Translations under genes and position numbers: made by a program
The notes under the pieces: generated by a model
Database searches by the model: none
What the model saw: only the letters and a program-made list of their open reading frames with translations
What the model was told of the DNA's origin: nothing
Shown here: positions 22,701 to 37,700 of the stretch, one piece after another
How the letters are laid out: every line of letters starts with the position of its first letter
How positions within the stretch are numbered: the first letter of the stretch is position 1
Source of the DNA: Eupeodes corollae
Taxonomy: Eukaryota > Arthropoda > Insecta > Diptera > Syrphidae
Assembly (NCBI RefSeq): GCF_945859685.1
Contig: NC_079147.1
Span: 128,520,238 to 128,584,237, forward strand
Length of the DNA: 64,000 bases
Reading direction: 5' to 3'

Positions 22701-25700
22701 AAAGTCAATAAAACTTACTAACTAACTGTACAATTATTTTTTAGTAATTATCATATCTTGTTCGAAAAATATTTCAATTTCATTAAAGTCGCTTGCGTAA
22801 TTGGTTCGTGAAATATCGGGGGTCATCCAAAATTTTTAACAATAATAACAAAAGTACCTTTGTTTTGTGTCACATTTTAGTAAAGAAAATAACAAAAAAT
22901 CTGATGGTTTAGGAAAATACTGGATTAAATATATTTTTAGTAATGTGTGCTGCCTAATGATTTGTTAATTATATCAAGAAGCCTGTAGTGTATGGATTCA
23001 TAGAGTGCTGTCAGTTTGGGACCAGGATCGTTTTATGGCTTCAATAATCTCTTCGGTTTTTCGTTATTACTGTCCTACTTCGTAGAATTTTTTGTTTAGG
23101 TCAGGAGAATATGGATAAAAGGTGATTGCTCCCCATACTATTACAGGCCTCCTTTCAATCTACTACCATTTACCCCATCTTCTACCTTGATTTTACAAAT
23201 AAAAAGTTTTGAATTTGAAGCAGCTCTGGCTTTCTTGACTCTTCCTTTGTGTTTTTTGTTTAGACCACTCTGGGTTCCTGAGGTAGTAGTATACACTATT
23301 TCTTATTTGGATATAAAACGGATGGTTTTGAGATGTTGGTAAGCTCGAATTTGGCTATTTCTTTATTATTTTGATTCTATCAAATTAATACTCGTACTAA
23401 GCTCCCAAACAATCAGAGTATCCTTTTTCACTAGCAGATTCACAGCATCCGAAACTGTGGAGTTGTGGATTTTCTTAGTTTGATTGCGAAGACGTTCTTT
23501 ATTAAAAAGACTAAGGCTATGAACGAACTGAACATCAACAACATTTGTATGTTCTTCGTTTGTGATGTTCTTCATAATAGGTAAGAGAGCTTGTAGGACC
23601 GTGGGTTTTGAGCTCGTAATCGTTTTGTTATTAATTAAAACGGTTTCATTTTTAAGTTGAACGATGTAGGTTCTACATAAGACTTTTGTCGAGTTACTTG
23701 CCAGGAGTTCATCATTAAATTTTGTCATAAAAATTAATTGAAATGAGTTCAAAAATTTCGTCTAAATCAGTACGGTAAGTACATGCCGCGCGACCACCTT
23801 TCAATAGTTTTGATAAGCAACAAAGCTAACTAACTTTAGTTATGGATAATCGATCGTCATTACTGTAGATTGACGGTGTACCAAACATAACGGCCTCAAT
23901 TTCATTCCCAAGCGGCAATGTCTCAAATTCATTCTTCATCATATTAATTTAATAGCTTTTTAACAAATTTGTAATTACAATACCACTCTTAGCCATCTGA
24001 CATAACAATTAATCAATTAGGTGGCGTAACAGTACATTGAGAACTAGGGCTTACTTACTTTCAGACCATCCGTTGGGAACGTACTTAACAGGTTCATGAC
24101 CTGTCTTTCTATAAAGGACCTTATTGATATACGGTTTGGCCAAAAACCGGTTTGCAGCTTTCTTGTAATGGCTGAAGTAACCTTCCGAGTGATGTACCCA
24201 TAAAGGGGCACAGATTTGACATTTGTGCGAAACAGTCGTAGCTTTGTTCTTAAGCTGATTGTTATTCCTAAAAATTTTCCACAACATACCGAACGCCGCT
24301 TTTGCTTTGCTGATGCGGCAGATGACGTCTTGTTAGGTTCCGCCTTCGATTATCATTTGATGGAGATCCATGGTCCTATGAGAGAGTAAGCAACATTGTA
24401 AGCGTAATGCAAGTGCTTTAAAATGATGTCAAAGTCCATTTGATCCTACCTGACAAAGCTGCGCGCAGTACATCGCATATCACCAACAAAAACAGTATTG
24501 GCGACAGAATACAGCCCTGTCTGACTCCGCTACCATCGTGCAGAACGTGATACTTAGATCTATTATATATTGCTTTAATAATACCAATTAGTTTTTCTGG
24601 GATGCCTTTCCTCCGCAAAGCTAACCACCTATACTCCATGTTAACGCTATCAAAGGCCTTCTCGAAGTCGATGAGCATCAGGTGTAGTGGTGATCGATAT
24701 TCAACGCACTGTTCAAAGAACTAGGGCCTAGTGTCTTACAACTCTTAACCATTTCTGTGTTCGAGTACTGTTGTCAGGGATGGAGGGGACCTACAATCTA
24801 CAGTTATAAGCCAAATCCAAACGACCTCTGGCATGACAGTCCAACGCACTCTTTTTTTTAAATTCATTTTTATAACTTCAGTCAAAAACATATCTTAAAG
24901 TAAACAAAAATTCATAAAACTAGCCTAATTAACCATAACTTACAACTAACTTACAGGTTCCATTACGGACACTCTAAGTTAAACAATAATACTTAATTCT
25001 AATGCCTTTCATCAAAATTTATTTACTTTTGTATTTATTAGAAAATTATCCTTCTTTATAAAGTCTTTAATATAAAACATAAAACTAATATAAACTACCT
25101 ATTCTACCTATAAACTACTTAAAACTGGAAGAACCACAGCGACAAATCTAACTATCTAACATTTTTTGTTTCGGTTTGGTCCCGTTCAAACACTCTCGTG
25201 AGTTTTGTGACTTGCGCTAGCGTCGGAAAATTGTCTAGCCAAACTTAATCAACTATTCTTATAGTCAAATAAAAGGAATCCATGCAATTTAAATATACAA
25301 TTTTATTTTGGAGTAGTAAAACTTCTAACTTTTAAAATGAGTAGTAATTGTGTTTGCGGAAAAAAGGAAAAAAAGGTGGAGGATCACAGGAATGTTTTCG
25401 GCATACGTGCAGAATATTACATTTAGGCAATGCGAGTTTAGCACCAGAGGAAATTCCCCAATCTAAAATGTCTTAAAGAGCATTAGTAAACAAAGTCTTC
25501 ATATCATTTAGTTTGTTGCTTTTACACATTATATGAACGTCGTCTGCATATAGGCAGTAATTTAAAAGTTTTTGTTTTAATAAAATATCGCATATATATT
25601 GAAAAGCAATTGAGAAGAAAACGACTGATAAAGGAAATCCTTGGGGGATTCCGTTTTTAAGTCGATATGTGGGGGAGTAGGTATTATTGGATTTGATGCA

Positions 25701-28700
25701 ATATAGTCTGTTACTGAGGAATTATTTTACATAATTAAACATCTTGGGACCAACGTCCCATTCTTTGAGCTTATATAAGAAAACATGTATACCAATTCTG
25801 TCAAACACTTTTTCGAAGTCTAAAGCAAGTACAGACACATGGTTTTTGGAGCTTAATGCTCTGGAAATGTAGTTATCTATATATAGAAGAGCGTCTGTAC
25901 ACCCTTGATTTGAATGCTACTTGGTGTATATTTAAAAGTTGCTTCGACATTGCATACCAAAACAATTGTTTGGCCTTTCCGGAATATTGGATCGAAAGTA
26001 TAGAAGCTATTTTCCAGCTTTGGGGAATGACACTTGTACTTAATATGTTATTTTAGCTTCCATTGGGAAGATTCAAGTTCTGTTAATGAGATATCTCTCT
26101 CAATTATTAGAGCTTTGGGATCGCTTGTCCGGTTGTCAAATTGGTTGGAAATGAAGTTGTTTTTCAAAATTTTGAATTCACTTGTAAAATTGCAGTCGTT
26201 TGAATAACTAGGCCAACAGTGGGCTATGTAGTTCCCGATTTCAGTTGGACCTGAAATTGATACATTTGGTATTTTCAACTGATTAGGATTGATGGTAGAA
26301 GTAAACTCTTCAAAGCTTTTTGCTTTAGCTATTTTGAGTTGCCTATGTAATTTGGCATTTGCCTTTTTGAAAACTATGAGATTGCTCTGGTTTTGATGTC
26401 TTTTAAAGTATTACCAAGCTGCCATTTTTTCTTTTCGTAGCTCTGCAAGCTCTGTATTCCACCAAGGTGTTATCTTTTGCCGTGGGTTTGGGTGGGTTTA
26501 ACTAAATGAAGTTTCTCCTATTAAATATATGTACATATAAACTAAATAATAGGCGAAATTATAGTTTTCACGATGTTCACTTAACATTTAATTTATTTCA
26601 GTTTTTAATTCTTTCAAAATATTGCTTTTAGCTTAAATTTGATTGTTCACGTGAACTGAAATAACATTTTTATGTTTATAACGTAAATTGGTTAAAAATA
26701 GGCTTTTTAATTTTTCAAGAAATTTAATATACACGTGAACTAAAATTATAGTTTAATAATAAAAAAATAAATTAAGTGTTATGATAAAAATTACTTAAAT
26801 TAATTACTTCAAATTGAATTGAATTAGTTACCATTATATCATGTGAATTTAAGTACAATTTTAATTTTCACAAAAACTTATAAAACTAACTTAAGTAACA
26901 AATAAATTATTAATATCAACTTAAATAAGTTCTGAGATGCACGTCCATTATAACAACTGTATGATTAGAAAAAATGTAATTACATTTTTATACTGTGCCA
27001 GAGTATTGAAGTGCTATATAAATATTTGTTCCTATAATATATTTTTTCCTAGCAGCGTTCTGTTTGTTTGTTTTGCCTACTCCCTACAAAGCAAAATAAA
27101 CATTATACAGAAAATAAATAAGAAATTCCAATAAAAGTCCTTTTTTCCATTTTCTCCTTCAAGTTCTCGATAAATTTGTACGCATTCGTTCTATTTTATT
27201 TTAATTAATTGTTTTCATATTCTCTATAATTCATACCATACCACAATACATTCCGTATAGATTACAAAATTCTTTTAGCCTCTTACCAGCAGGCGCCAGG
27301 CCGTTTGTTCCTCTTAATGATAGTACCTTTTTTTCTTCTTTTCTCAATTTATCAAAATTTTAAAACAATCTTAAAGCTAACCTAACCTAAAGCTAGACAA
27401 AAATTCTTAAAAAACTATCGTATATATCAAAAACTTAAAAATATCTTACCGGCCCTATGAGGGCGCTCTAGGTTAATCCTTTATCTTATAACTACTGCCT
27501 TTCGGCCTAAAAAACAATTTTAATACTAAATAACAATAACTTAATCTAAAAAGAAGAAAATAAAACAAAATTGGTATCTTTATCATTATTTTTTATTTTA
27601 TATATAACTTAATATTTGATTTCCAAAATCTGCAGGTTTAGCATTCAAATCACCGGCCATGAGATAACAGTTCTCTTCCGAGTTCAGTTGCAAGCACTGT
27701 TTCCGACCTCTGTTATAAATTCAGCTGACTGAGGTGATTCCGGTACATAAGACGCGATATACATAGGCTTTCCCTGATGGAGAGAAATACACACGATACA
27801 TGCCTCAAACAGCTGAAATCTGCGTACTTCACTTTTGTATATAACTTTACAACTAATGACTTTTCGTACGTTCGGCCGGTCCCTTCGTACGATATTGTAA
27901 TTGTTGTGCGTCAATTTATGTTTCCGGTTCAGCTTAGTTTCACTGGCCAAAAACACATAACGATTTTGGTCTTTAAGCAATTGGAACAAGTAAGCTCTAC
28001 GTTGGACCCTAATTAGTGAAATTACATTCACACTAAGGAATCTTAAGGGCCTCTCCGGTAGCGCGCCATTAACCTTAAAATTGCGTAAAGCTGGCTCGGT
28101 AAAACGGAGGGGTGGGCACTACGGTTGGTTGGGCTGCCTTTGGTGTAGTCTGTACCGTAACTCCACTCCTTATATATTATAGGTTGATGGGGGTGCTTTT
28201 TTCCTTTTTTGCACCCCTAGGCACGTTTTAACAACCTGGAGCTACATTTTCTGCGCCCGCTCTTGATCTTTTTTAAGTCTGCGGGCCTCTTGTTTAGCCT
28301 TAAGCGTCTGTAACAAAGGGCCAATTGTGGTTTCAGGCTAGCAATTTCCCCTTCATCTTCTGTTGGAGCCCGCAATCTTGTTACGAATAACATTGGCTCG
28401 TATTTTTTTTTTTTGCGAGAATATCCCACAAATGCTCAATGCTCAACGTTTTGAACGGAGATATTTCGGAGTATGATTTGTTTTCAATTTGATGAATATC
28501 AATTACCAACAATTTAACTTTCAAGCTTTGTACCTTAAAATGTTCAAAAGCGTTTAGATGCTTAAAATATACAAAATCACACTGAAACCCTCCGCATCCA
28601 GGCAACTAAACTCCCAAGCTAACTCTCAACGTTCAGAGATTTTAGTGCATATGTGTCCACGTTTTTAAAAGCGCTTTCGACATCAACTTCGACTTTTCTC

Positions 28701-31700
28701 CATGCCAAGGGAATATGGACCACATATAGAGAGCTGTAAAAATTTCCTCAAGGATTGGTGCAATTATGTATGTTACATTTTGTAATTCGTCTGGTATTAT
28801 GCCATCTGATACTGCAGATTTAAATGGTTCGAAGCTGTTGAGAGCCTATTGCAGCTTGTCTTTTGTGTTCAGACCTAGTGGACAGTGAGTATCCAGTATT
28901 AAGTTCAGCGATACTTCACTTGAAATTGTAAACGAGCTATCTGTATTTTTAAACTTTGCATCACTGGATTAGTTGATTGAATTTTCTTTTTAGTATGTTC
29001 CTTTATAAGTTTTCCAATAATTTCGAAATATCAATTGAGTAGAGTTTTCATCCATATTGGTATTAACTTACTTACTTACTAAGAGGTTAGTACCAAGGAT
29101 ATAATCAAAAAGGGACTCACCTCTGTCAATATCTGTACTCCCCTAAAAATTGAATCTAATATATGATCAAAAATATGTTTGACGCATACACTCATTTAAT
29201 CATAGTTATTTTTTACTTTATACATATGAACGCAAAGTCTACTCTTGGTAGCTTGCGCTCTTAAATTTTAAATTATAATGTAAATTAATTTATATATTTA
29301 AATTTGATTCAGTCTGTACTTACAAAGTCAACTCTTTCTTCAGCTAGCCAATGAAAAGATTTGAGAAATAGTAATACCGTAAATAAGGCTACAAAGCGTG
29401 GGTTGAAATCATCTCGAAATACAGTAAATGCCAAACATGTTTCCGTTAAGGCATACCAAAATCTTTCTAATAAGTGTTCAAATTCCGTTGACCTTAATGT
29501 TCCCAAAAATATCTTTAAATAAAAAAAAAATTATTAAAAAAAAAATTAGTAATGTATGTAAAAACAATAATAATATAAATAGTAATAATAGCAATATAAA
29601 TAGTTATAGTAATAATAATATAAATAATAATAATAAAAGTAAGTAAAATAGGAACGCAAGCTTGTAAAATTAAGCAAAACAAATCTACAAACTATTCTAA
29701 GAAGAAGAAGAAGAAAACTTTACATATCTACAATAAATCAGGTGTCCAATTTAATATCTGTTTTTTTTTTTTTTTGAGTTAGGAAAATCTTCATTCGAAA
29801 AGTTTAGAAACATAAGTAATGTTTTTTTTGAATGATCTACAAGTTTCAATTGTATATTTTTATTATGAAGAATTATGAAAAATATTAGTTGAATAGTTTT
29901 ACCAAAAATAGATATTAAATTCGACTCCCGAAATATAAAAATAATAATTAAAATATAAATAAAAATAGCATTAACAATAAAACTTATATTTACCTTTCTC
30001 AACAATTTGCCAAACACAAAGACCATAACAAAAAACTGCACATAGATAACCTGTTTAAAGCAGAAGAATTTTGTTTTAATAAATATTTGATTTTAAGAAT
30101 ATTACATATATTTCGATATTCGAAGGGATTTGGGTAAGAATTAAAATGGATTATAAAATAGTATTATTAGTACATCGTTCATTGGTTGAGCTGAGCCATG
30201 TTTTGAAGTCTATTTTATTGACAAGAGTTATTAAATAAACTTGGGTTGTTCGGTGACCAAACCATACATGACGATATTACTGAAATTAGTATGTTTTATC
30301 TAAAGTATTTTTTCACGGGTAATGCTTATTGCGAGGAAGTGACAAATCCCCCAAGAGTAATTCTTATCATGAAAAGTGCTTTCTCAAATTAGCCGTTCGG
30401 ATTAGAATTACAATTGTAGGTCACCTCTATACTCGCATACAGGATCAGTTGAGAGTTGTATGTCACTAGGCCCTAGTTCGCAACGTACTGTTACTCCACC
30501 TTATTTGTATGTTATTTAGATTACCACGACTATATTAACTGCTTGTTCAATTGGTTTTCTTACGGAAATTTTACCAAAAATATTTAGACAAAATAAGTCA
30601 ATATCAATTGATACACCACGAGCTAACTGTGGTGATTTAGTGCTTGTTTGGTGATTCTATTGATTTTTTATGGAAGTTATTCATAATGATTAAGACAGTT
30701 TTAATTATGTACTTTTTGTACAGAACAAAAATATTTATTTATTTATTTATTTAATCCGTTAATTATCTAACGTTAATATAAACTTATAGCTGTTTACATA
30801 ATTTTTAATTTAAAATTTTAATTAATATAGAAATAAATAAATATTATAACAAATTAAAAAATCTTTCTTTAAATTGTTTACTTTTAACATTGTCATTAAC
30901 AGATGAAATTAAATTATAAAATTTATTGAAGACTGAAATCAATTTATTTAAAGGGCTATTCATACCATAGTTAGTTCTGCTAAAGATCGGACATAAAGGT
31001 ATCTGTCTTCTTATGCTAGTTTGGCTATAGCTAAAATTTAGACGATTCAGAGCTGTTGCGGATATAATAGAACCATTAATTAATTTAAAAATAAAACAAA
31101 TTTGGAGATATTAGCCGCGTTTTATTATCACCGTGATCTGATCCGGATCAGATCATGATAATAAAACATTGGATCATCATATTTTTTATTATTTAAAGTT
31201 TGGTAGCAGTGTCAAATTCGTTCTTTCAAAAGTGACATTTCGAAGCAAAACAAATATAAACAAATACCCAAAATGGAAGCTGCTGTGGTTGATCGAAGTA
31301 TTCATTTTAATTTTTATTTCTTTTCTCTATTAAAAACTTTTATAATTTGCAGTTTTTATTTGAAAGCGATGAAAGCGAAGAATCAAACAATTCAATTTTA
31401 TCCCTATTGAATCTTATCGATGATGATTCAAGTTGCAGTTGTAGCTCCACAACTTCTGAAAATGTGCAAATCACAAAAATCAAAAAATGTTGAAAATACT
31501 TTTACATGGGAATTTTTTGAAATCATTCTTTAAATTAAAAATGGTTGTAAGAAACACTTAGGTGACATAAATTAGAACTCAGACGGTTCTGAGTTCATTT
31601 TCAATTTAAAGAATGATTTCAAAAAATTCCCATGTAAAAGTATTTTCAACATTTTTTTCTGCTGCAGCTTTCTCGATTTTATTTATGTTTTTTGACATTT

Positions 31701-34700
31701 AAAGCAGGGTTGGTAATAGAACATTTTGCTCAATGATTTTTTTTGTGTTCCTTTTTTTTGGGGAAAATAATACCCATAAATTATGTCAAATATACATTTT
31801 TTTGGACTTAATTATTTGAATTTCACCACTTAATTAGTTTCGTTAAAATATCTAATTATTTCATGGATTATATACCAAATAAATAAATATAAAGCTTCTC
31901 GCTTTTTATTTAGAAAAAATATTTTATTTTAGTCAAATTGAAATGTTTATATGGCAATACAGGTTTTATTTAATTTTTTTGCAATGATACCAACATTTAC
32001 ATGTGAAATCACAATGATAGAGCGCTCCTTGTTGTGAAAAAAGAATTAAATTTTGGATCTCAAATTGAGATCCAAACACAAAGCAGGATCTTGTGTTGTT
32101 GTTGTAATGCATGTAAGTCCAAGATCCGGATCAGATCATGGTGATAATAAAACGCGGCTATTGTCTATGTTGTGAAAGTGTAGGGAGGTTTATTAGCAAA
32201 AGTCTCTGAGAATAAGGAGGTGGTGTAAATATTTGGGAAAACGGAAGAAAACGAAGACAAAAACGCATAAATCTTTTTTGGATACTTTCAAATCTGTCAA
32301 TATGGACTGAATAGTATGGTGCCCATATAACACAGCCGTATTCAAGTATTGGCCTTACAAATGATACATATAGAAGTTTTAAGACGTATGGGTCACGAAA
32401 GTCACGAGAAAAACGTTTAATAAAACCTAGAATTTTGTTAGCTTTTTTAACTATAAAGTTATAATGGTCACAGAACGTTAATTAACTGTCAAGAATAGCA
32501 CCTAAATCAGAGAAAACGGAAAGCTTACAAAGGGAGGAAGAATCTAATAAATAGTTATAATCTATAATTGTTTTCTTGCGTGTAAAGCACATAGTTTTAC
32601 ATTTGTCAATATTCAATAAAAGTCGGTTTGTATTGCACCATTCCCTAAAACTATGAAGATCTTCTTGAAGCTGTGAGCAGTCATTAATTGAACTAATAGA
32701 TTTGAAAATTTTAATGTCATCAGCGTATATTAAAACGGAGGAGTTTTTTATTACGGATGTCATTTATATACAAGAAAAATAATAAAGGACCTAAATGGCT
32801 ACCCTGTGGAACACCAGAGTTGACGTAAAATTGGTCGGAGAATTCATTTCTGAATATAACGCTATAACTTCTGTTCTTGAGATAAGACGCGATCCACGTC
32901 AAGAATTTGTCGTTAAACCCTAAGGCCTTAAGTTTATGGACTAAAGTCTTGTGACACAATTTGTCAAAGGCTTTGCTGAAATCTGTGAATACGCAATCTA
33001 CTTGTTTACGATCTTCGAAAGAGTCAAGGCAGAAAGAAGTGAAGTGAAGTAGGTTTGTAATTGTTGATTTATTCTGGACGAAACCATGTTGATTTTCACA
33101 TACAATTGAATTACAATTAAAGGATAACATCTTACAGATAATGGACTCAAATAGTTTGGAAATAACGGAAAGTTTGGCGATCGGCCGGTAATTCGTTATT
33201 TCATTCTTAGACCCTTTTTTATGAATTGGAGTTATAAATGCACTTTTCCATAATAGTGGGAAAACTGAGCTTCTAAGAGATTCATTGAACAAAACAAACA
33301 GAGGGTACGATAAATGAGACACACATTTTTTTAAAACACATGATGGTACTCCATTAGGGCCAGGGTGAAAACAGTCATCAAGTTCTGAGACACAACGAAC
33401 AATTGAATCCTCACATATTGTCAAGTCAAGTGAGTTAAGGTGAGGATAATTTTGGGCTGGAAAAAACGAATCGGGAATTCGAAAAGAAGGAGGTACGTCG
33501 AAAGCATCTTTGAAGAAATTAGCAAACATATTTGAAATTATTTGGGAATCATGACTTGTTGTGTTATTAAAAGACATAGAGTTTGGGTAACCGTCAGTTT
33601 TTCTTTTACTTTTCACGAAATCCCAGAAGTTTTTTGGGGTCTGTTTCAATTTATTTTCAATTTTTATAATATAGTCAGAGTAAAGAATATTGGAGTAGTC
33701 AATGAAAATATTTTTAAGTTCGGAGTAAATCCTGAAGTCTTCTTCTGCTCTAGTTTTACTAAATTTTAGCCATGCATTATTTCTTTTATTTTTTAAGTTT
33801 TTTAATTGAGTGTCAAACCATGGTGGAGTTATAGATTTATAGCGAGATTTCCGTAATGGAGTAGTTTTATAAAAATAGTTAAAAATAATACTATAAAAAT
33901 TTAGACACATGTCATCAATATTACGATTTAGGAGCAGTTGATTCCAGTCAGCATTACACAATAAGTTTGTTAGTTCATTAAAGTTACATTTTTTAAAATT
34001 GAATTCAAGTTTTTCATTTGATGTATTAGGGATATTGCACACATTTATATTCAGTGATATATTTAAAGCTGGATGGTGACGGTCTTCTTCTACTAGTTTA
34101 ACATCGGCTGGAAATACAGCTACGTCAGTATTTATCGTGTCGGAGAAAAATATTAGGTCCAAATATTTGTTGTATTGATTGGCAACTCCATTAAATTGAA
34201 CAAGTCCACAAGAAGCTAAACCATCAATAATTGTGAATTCATTGGTGCTCGTTGGACTGATAGGTGTAAAATAGTTGAAATCTGATGATTTTGTCCAGTT
34301 GAGGTTCGGAAGATTGAAATCACCTACGATGAGCAGTTCATCATTACGTTCCATTTGGTCGTGGATCTTCTCAGTTAAATGCATGCAATTTTCATAGACA
34401 AAACTGGTAGATCTTGGAGGTATGTATACTGAGATGATAAAGAGATAACCTGTTTCCAATTTGATCTTAATACATAGCATTTCGACGTCAGAAAAATCAA
34501 AAGTATCAACCAAAGTGCATATAAGGTAGTTTTTTACCGCGAATAGTATTCCACGAGTGGTGCCTATCTCGTCTAAAAACTTGGTAAGTTGAGTCAAAGA
34601 GTTCGGTATCTATGAAGGAATTATTTAGCCATGTTTCTGTAAGAGTAATTATGTCATGTTGTAGATTGTTAATATTTTTATAGATCGTATTGATCTTTGT

Positions 34701-37700
34701 CCTTATGCCATTGACGTTTTGGTAATAAATCAAAACTTGTTTAATCTGCCTCTTCGATAATAATGCATTGTCCGGATCTCTTGAAAAGGGTTAAAGGATG
34801 ACGACTTTATATTATTATTTTGTTTATTCTCGATTTCGTGTATTATGATCCCTTTCGGCCAAAGCGATGTTGAGTTTAGAAGGTGGAAGATTGAGTCTGG
34901 AACTCTTATCTTTAAAGATGCATATTTCGAGTGGTTTCGATGAATCATTTTCTCAACTTTTAATAGCGACGTATCAGTCTTGTTCGAAATAAAGTTTTTA
35001 ATATCGAGGGCGTTTGTTGAAGGGGCAAGTTTAGATAAAAATAAAGTTCGATGACCTTCTACTACTTTCAAACCACATGAGATAGGTGAGTTAAGATGAG
35101 TTTTCTTTGGAAGGGATGAAAATAACAATGAGTTTGCTAACGTTGATGATGATGGGTTTGCATTTGCGAGTAATGGCTCTATTGATGATTGTAACGAGCC
35201 GCTTTGCCTGTTTGGGGTCGTGACTGGCTTAATAGAACCCGTAGCTCAGCGGTTTCGAAGGTTCTTCGACCCAGGACTCATCACAAAAAAATAATACCAG
35301 TCTAGCATCCCGGTGGTAGTGATGCGCGAGATATTTACCTTAACCCTCCCTACCTGGTTGTCTTCCTCGCTAAGAACAACCCCATTCCTCGGCTTCTTTT
35401 CCTTAACACTTCTTCCCCATTTTCCCCTTACTCTCTCATCCCTTTAGAACAAAATTTAAGCCATCATCTTCATGTTTTTAGGCTTCATAAAAATTCCATA
35501 GCTTTCCTTTTTAAATAACAAATTATTTTATTTAGAAATTTAAATTTTTAAAGGCTTTAATCTATAAACTGTATTTATATATATTTATATGCATGGAGCA
35601 AAATTTAAATTTTTATTTAACACAAAAATTAATTTATTACTTTAAATCTTGTATTTAATTTTACATAACAAAATAAATTAAGTGGCAATCATACGAAAAT
35701 CAAACAAAATCTATCCTTGATTCGATAAGAATCGTCTTCGATTTTATTACAAAAATTGGATCTTCAAGATCTCTTTTACTTCTTGTTCTTTCAAACTCTA
35801 TTTCAACTCCCCTTTATGCGGAACCCCCCTTTTGTTTGAAGTTATATATAGGAACGTATATCTTCTTTTTTTTTATTTTAATTCGTATATAGTATGTAAA
35901 AAGGAAACATAATCGACCTACCCCGTTCTTCTGCTGTAGTGGCCACTGCTGCTGGAAGGCTGGGTCGACGAATGGTAATTAAGGTGCATATATGTACGTA
36001 TATACATATATTGTTCACTTTTATTAACTTCAAAAAAAAATTTATATTACGTTTCGCGGAACGTATCAAATCAAAAGATTTTCGTAATTGATTAATGATA
36101 ATGATGTTACCACAAATTTAATTTACTCGTTAAGAAATTTTTTTAATTTTAAAACAAAAAAAAATTTAACTTTAAAAAAACACTATATGTATTATATTAA
36201 TCGGCTTCGAACTGCCTTATGTTTAACGGTGGGGTTTTTGTCGGCGCCTAGACACTCTAGGCTACCGGGCTTCTATAGCTTGGGGTGTGCTGAATGCTGA
36301 TTTTAAATCTGGCCATGCAATCCTGTTGATTCTTTGTCATTCAACATTTATATAGGTATTTTATCCTTCAGGATACCTTTCGGGAGCTTGATAAAAAAAA
36401 TGATTTCTTTTAAATTTAAGCACAAAATGCAGATTCTTATATGCATGTAGTTCTGTGTATGCATCTACGTGCATACATATATTACATATATATATAAATT
36501 GCAAATAATGTCGCCATTTACCTTGATGGGTGGATAATTAATTCCTTTTCAATTTCTTGCACACCAAATGTAATTTTTTTTTTAAAAAGAAACCAAATTC
36601 ACGTAAAAAAAAACTTTAACGTTTATTAGTTAAAATAATTAGAATATGAAACTAATATTGGTAACAACTTTAATTTTTGTCATATAAGACTGCTCTTTAT
36701 GTTTCTGATGTTTCTCTTCGGCTTTTAAAATTGGAAAAGGTCTAGGCTTCCTAGCCAACCTGCGGACTACCCGTTTTCATATAATAGAGAAAAGCTCCTA
36801 TCCCGTTGATGGTTCTCCACTTCACCAACACACGATTCCCAGTTTTTATCTCACGCTTCTGAATCAGCGCGGATTGGTCTCTTTTTGTAAAGTGGAAATG
36901 TTGCTTCTTAGAAAATCTACTCCACCTAAGCTTCCTAACCAACATTTCCACTTTACCGCCTCCGTATCTGCAACGATTGCTACCAGCTATTAAGTGTTGC
37001 CTTCTTTTTGTTGCATACTTTAGGGATACCCGGTTTCGGTTATTTTGAAAATGAGCTTGTAGGTAACATGATATTGAAGTTGCTTTTGCTTTGATCGGGA
37101 CAGAAGATGTTGATAAGGTTAGAGTTGATTGAAGATGTTGAGAAGGGAGTTCAGATGCAGAGGGAGAAGCGGCCTTGGCAGGCTTCTTCGTTGAGGGATT
37201 AGATTCACTATATTCGGCGTCACTTTCGTCAATTTTCCGCTTTAATGATGCTGCATCGTTTAGCGATTGGCTATGAGTCATTTCATTTTCGACACTATGA
37301 GAATCCATGTTGTGAATTGTGTCAGTTTCGTCAGTTATTTGGTTTAAAGATGAGGTGTCATTTAGCGATCCACTATTAGTCATTTCGACTTCGTTATTAT
37401 GAGACTCAATATTTTGTACTGGTGACAAAGTGGTTATTTTGTCAACTTTTTCGGTAAGAAGTAATTGGTTATGCAGCTTTTCTAGATTATATTTATTTTG
37501 TATTATGTCGCGAGTAATGTTAATCTGTGCAAACGGATCGCACTCGTCACAGAAATAGTAAAAAGATTTCCTTTCCTTGAAAAGCTATAATAGTATTATA
37601 AGGGGCGTCAATACATTTCATGTGATATGAAAGTCGACAGTTGCCATGACATATTATTGAATCAATCAAGTAGTCCGTAGTTTGATGGCATATGGTGCAA

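Larger units (their letters stand above)
30750..35130 (-). mobile_element. Jockey-type LINE, nearly full-length, interrupted
   Basis: Minus-strand LINE with ORF1 C-terminal part (35128-34730), ORF2 (34733 onwards) and a 3' end near 30750. ORF2 needs only a few frameshift corrections. A Harbinger-like element (31113-32159) sits in its 3' part, and the frame is continuous across the empty site. It fills a large part of sip3 intron 1, in sip3's orientation. The low number of lesions suggests a relatively young copy. Confidence 0.88.

Noticed and set aside
29428..29646. Plus-strand frame ending in asparagine repeats
   Set aside because: Antisense of sip3 exon 3 running into an AAT microsatellite.
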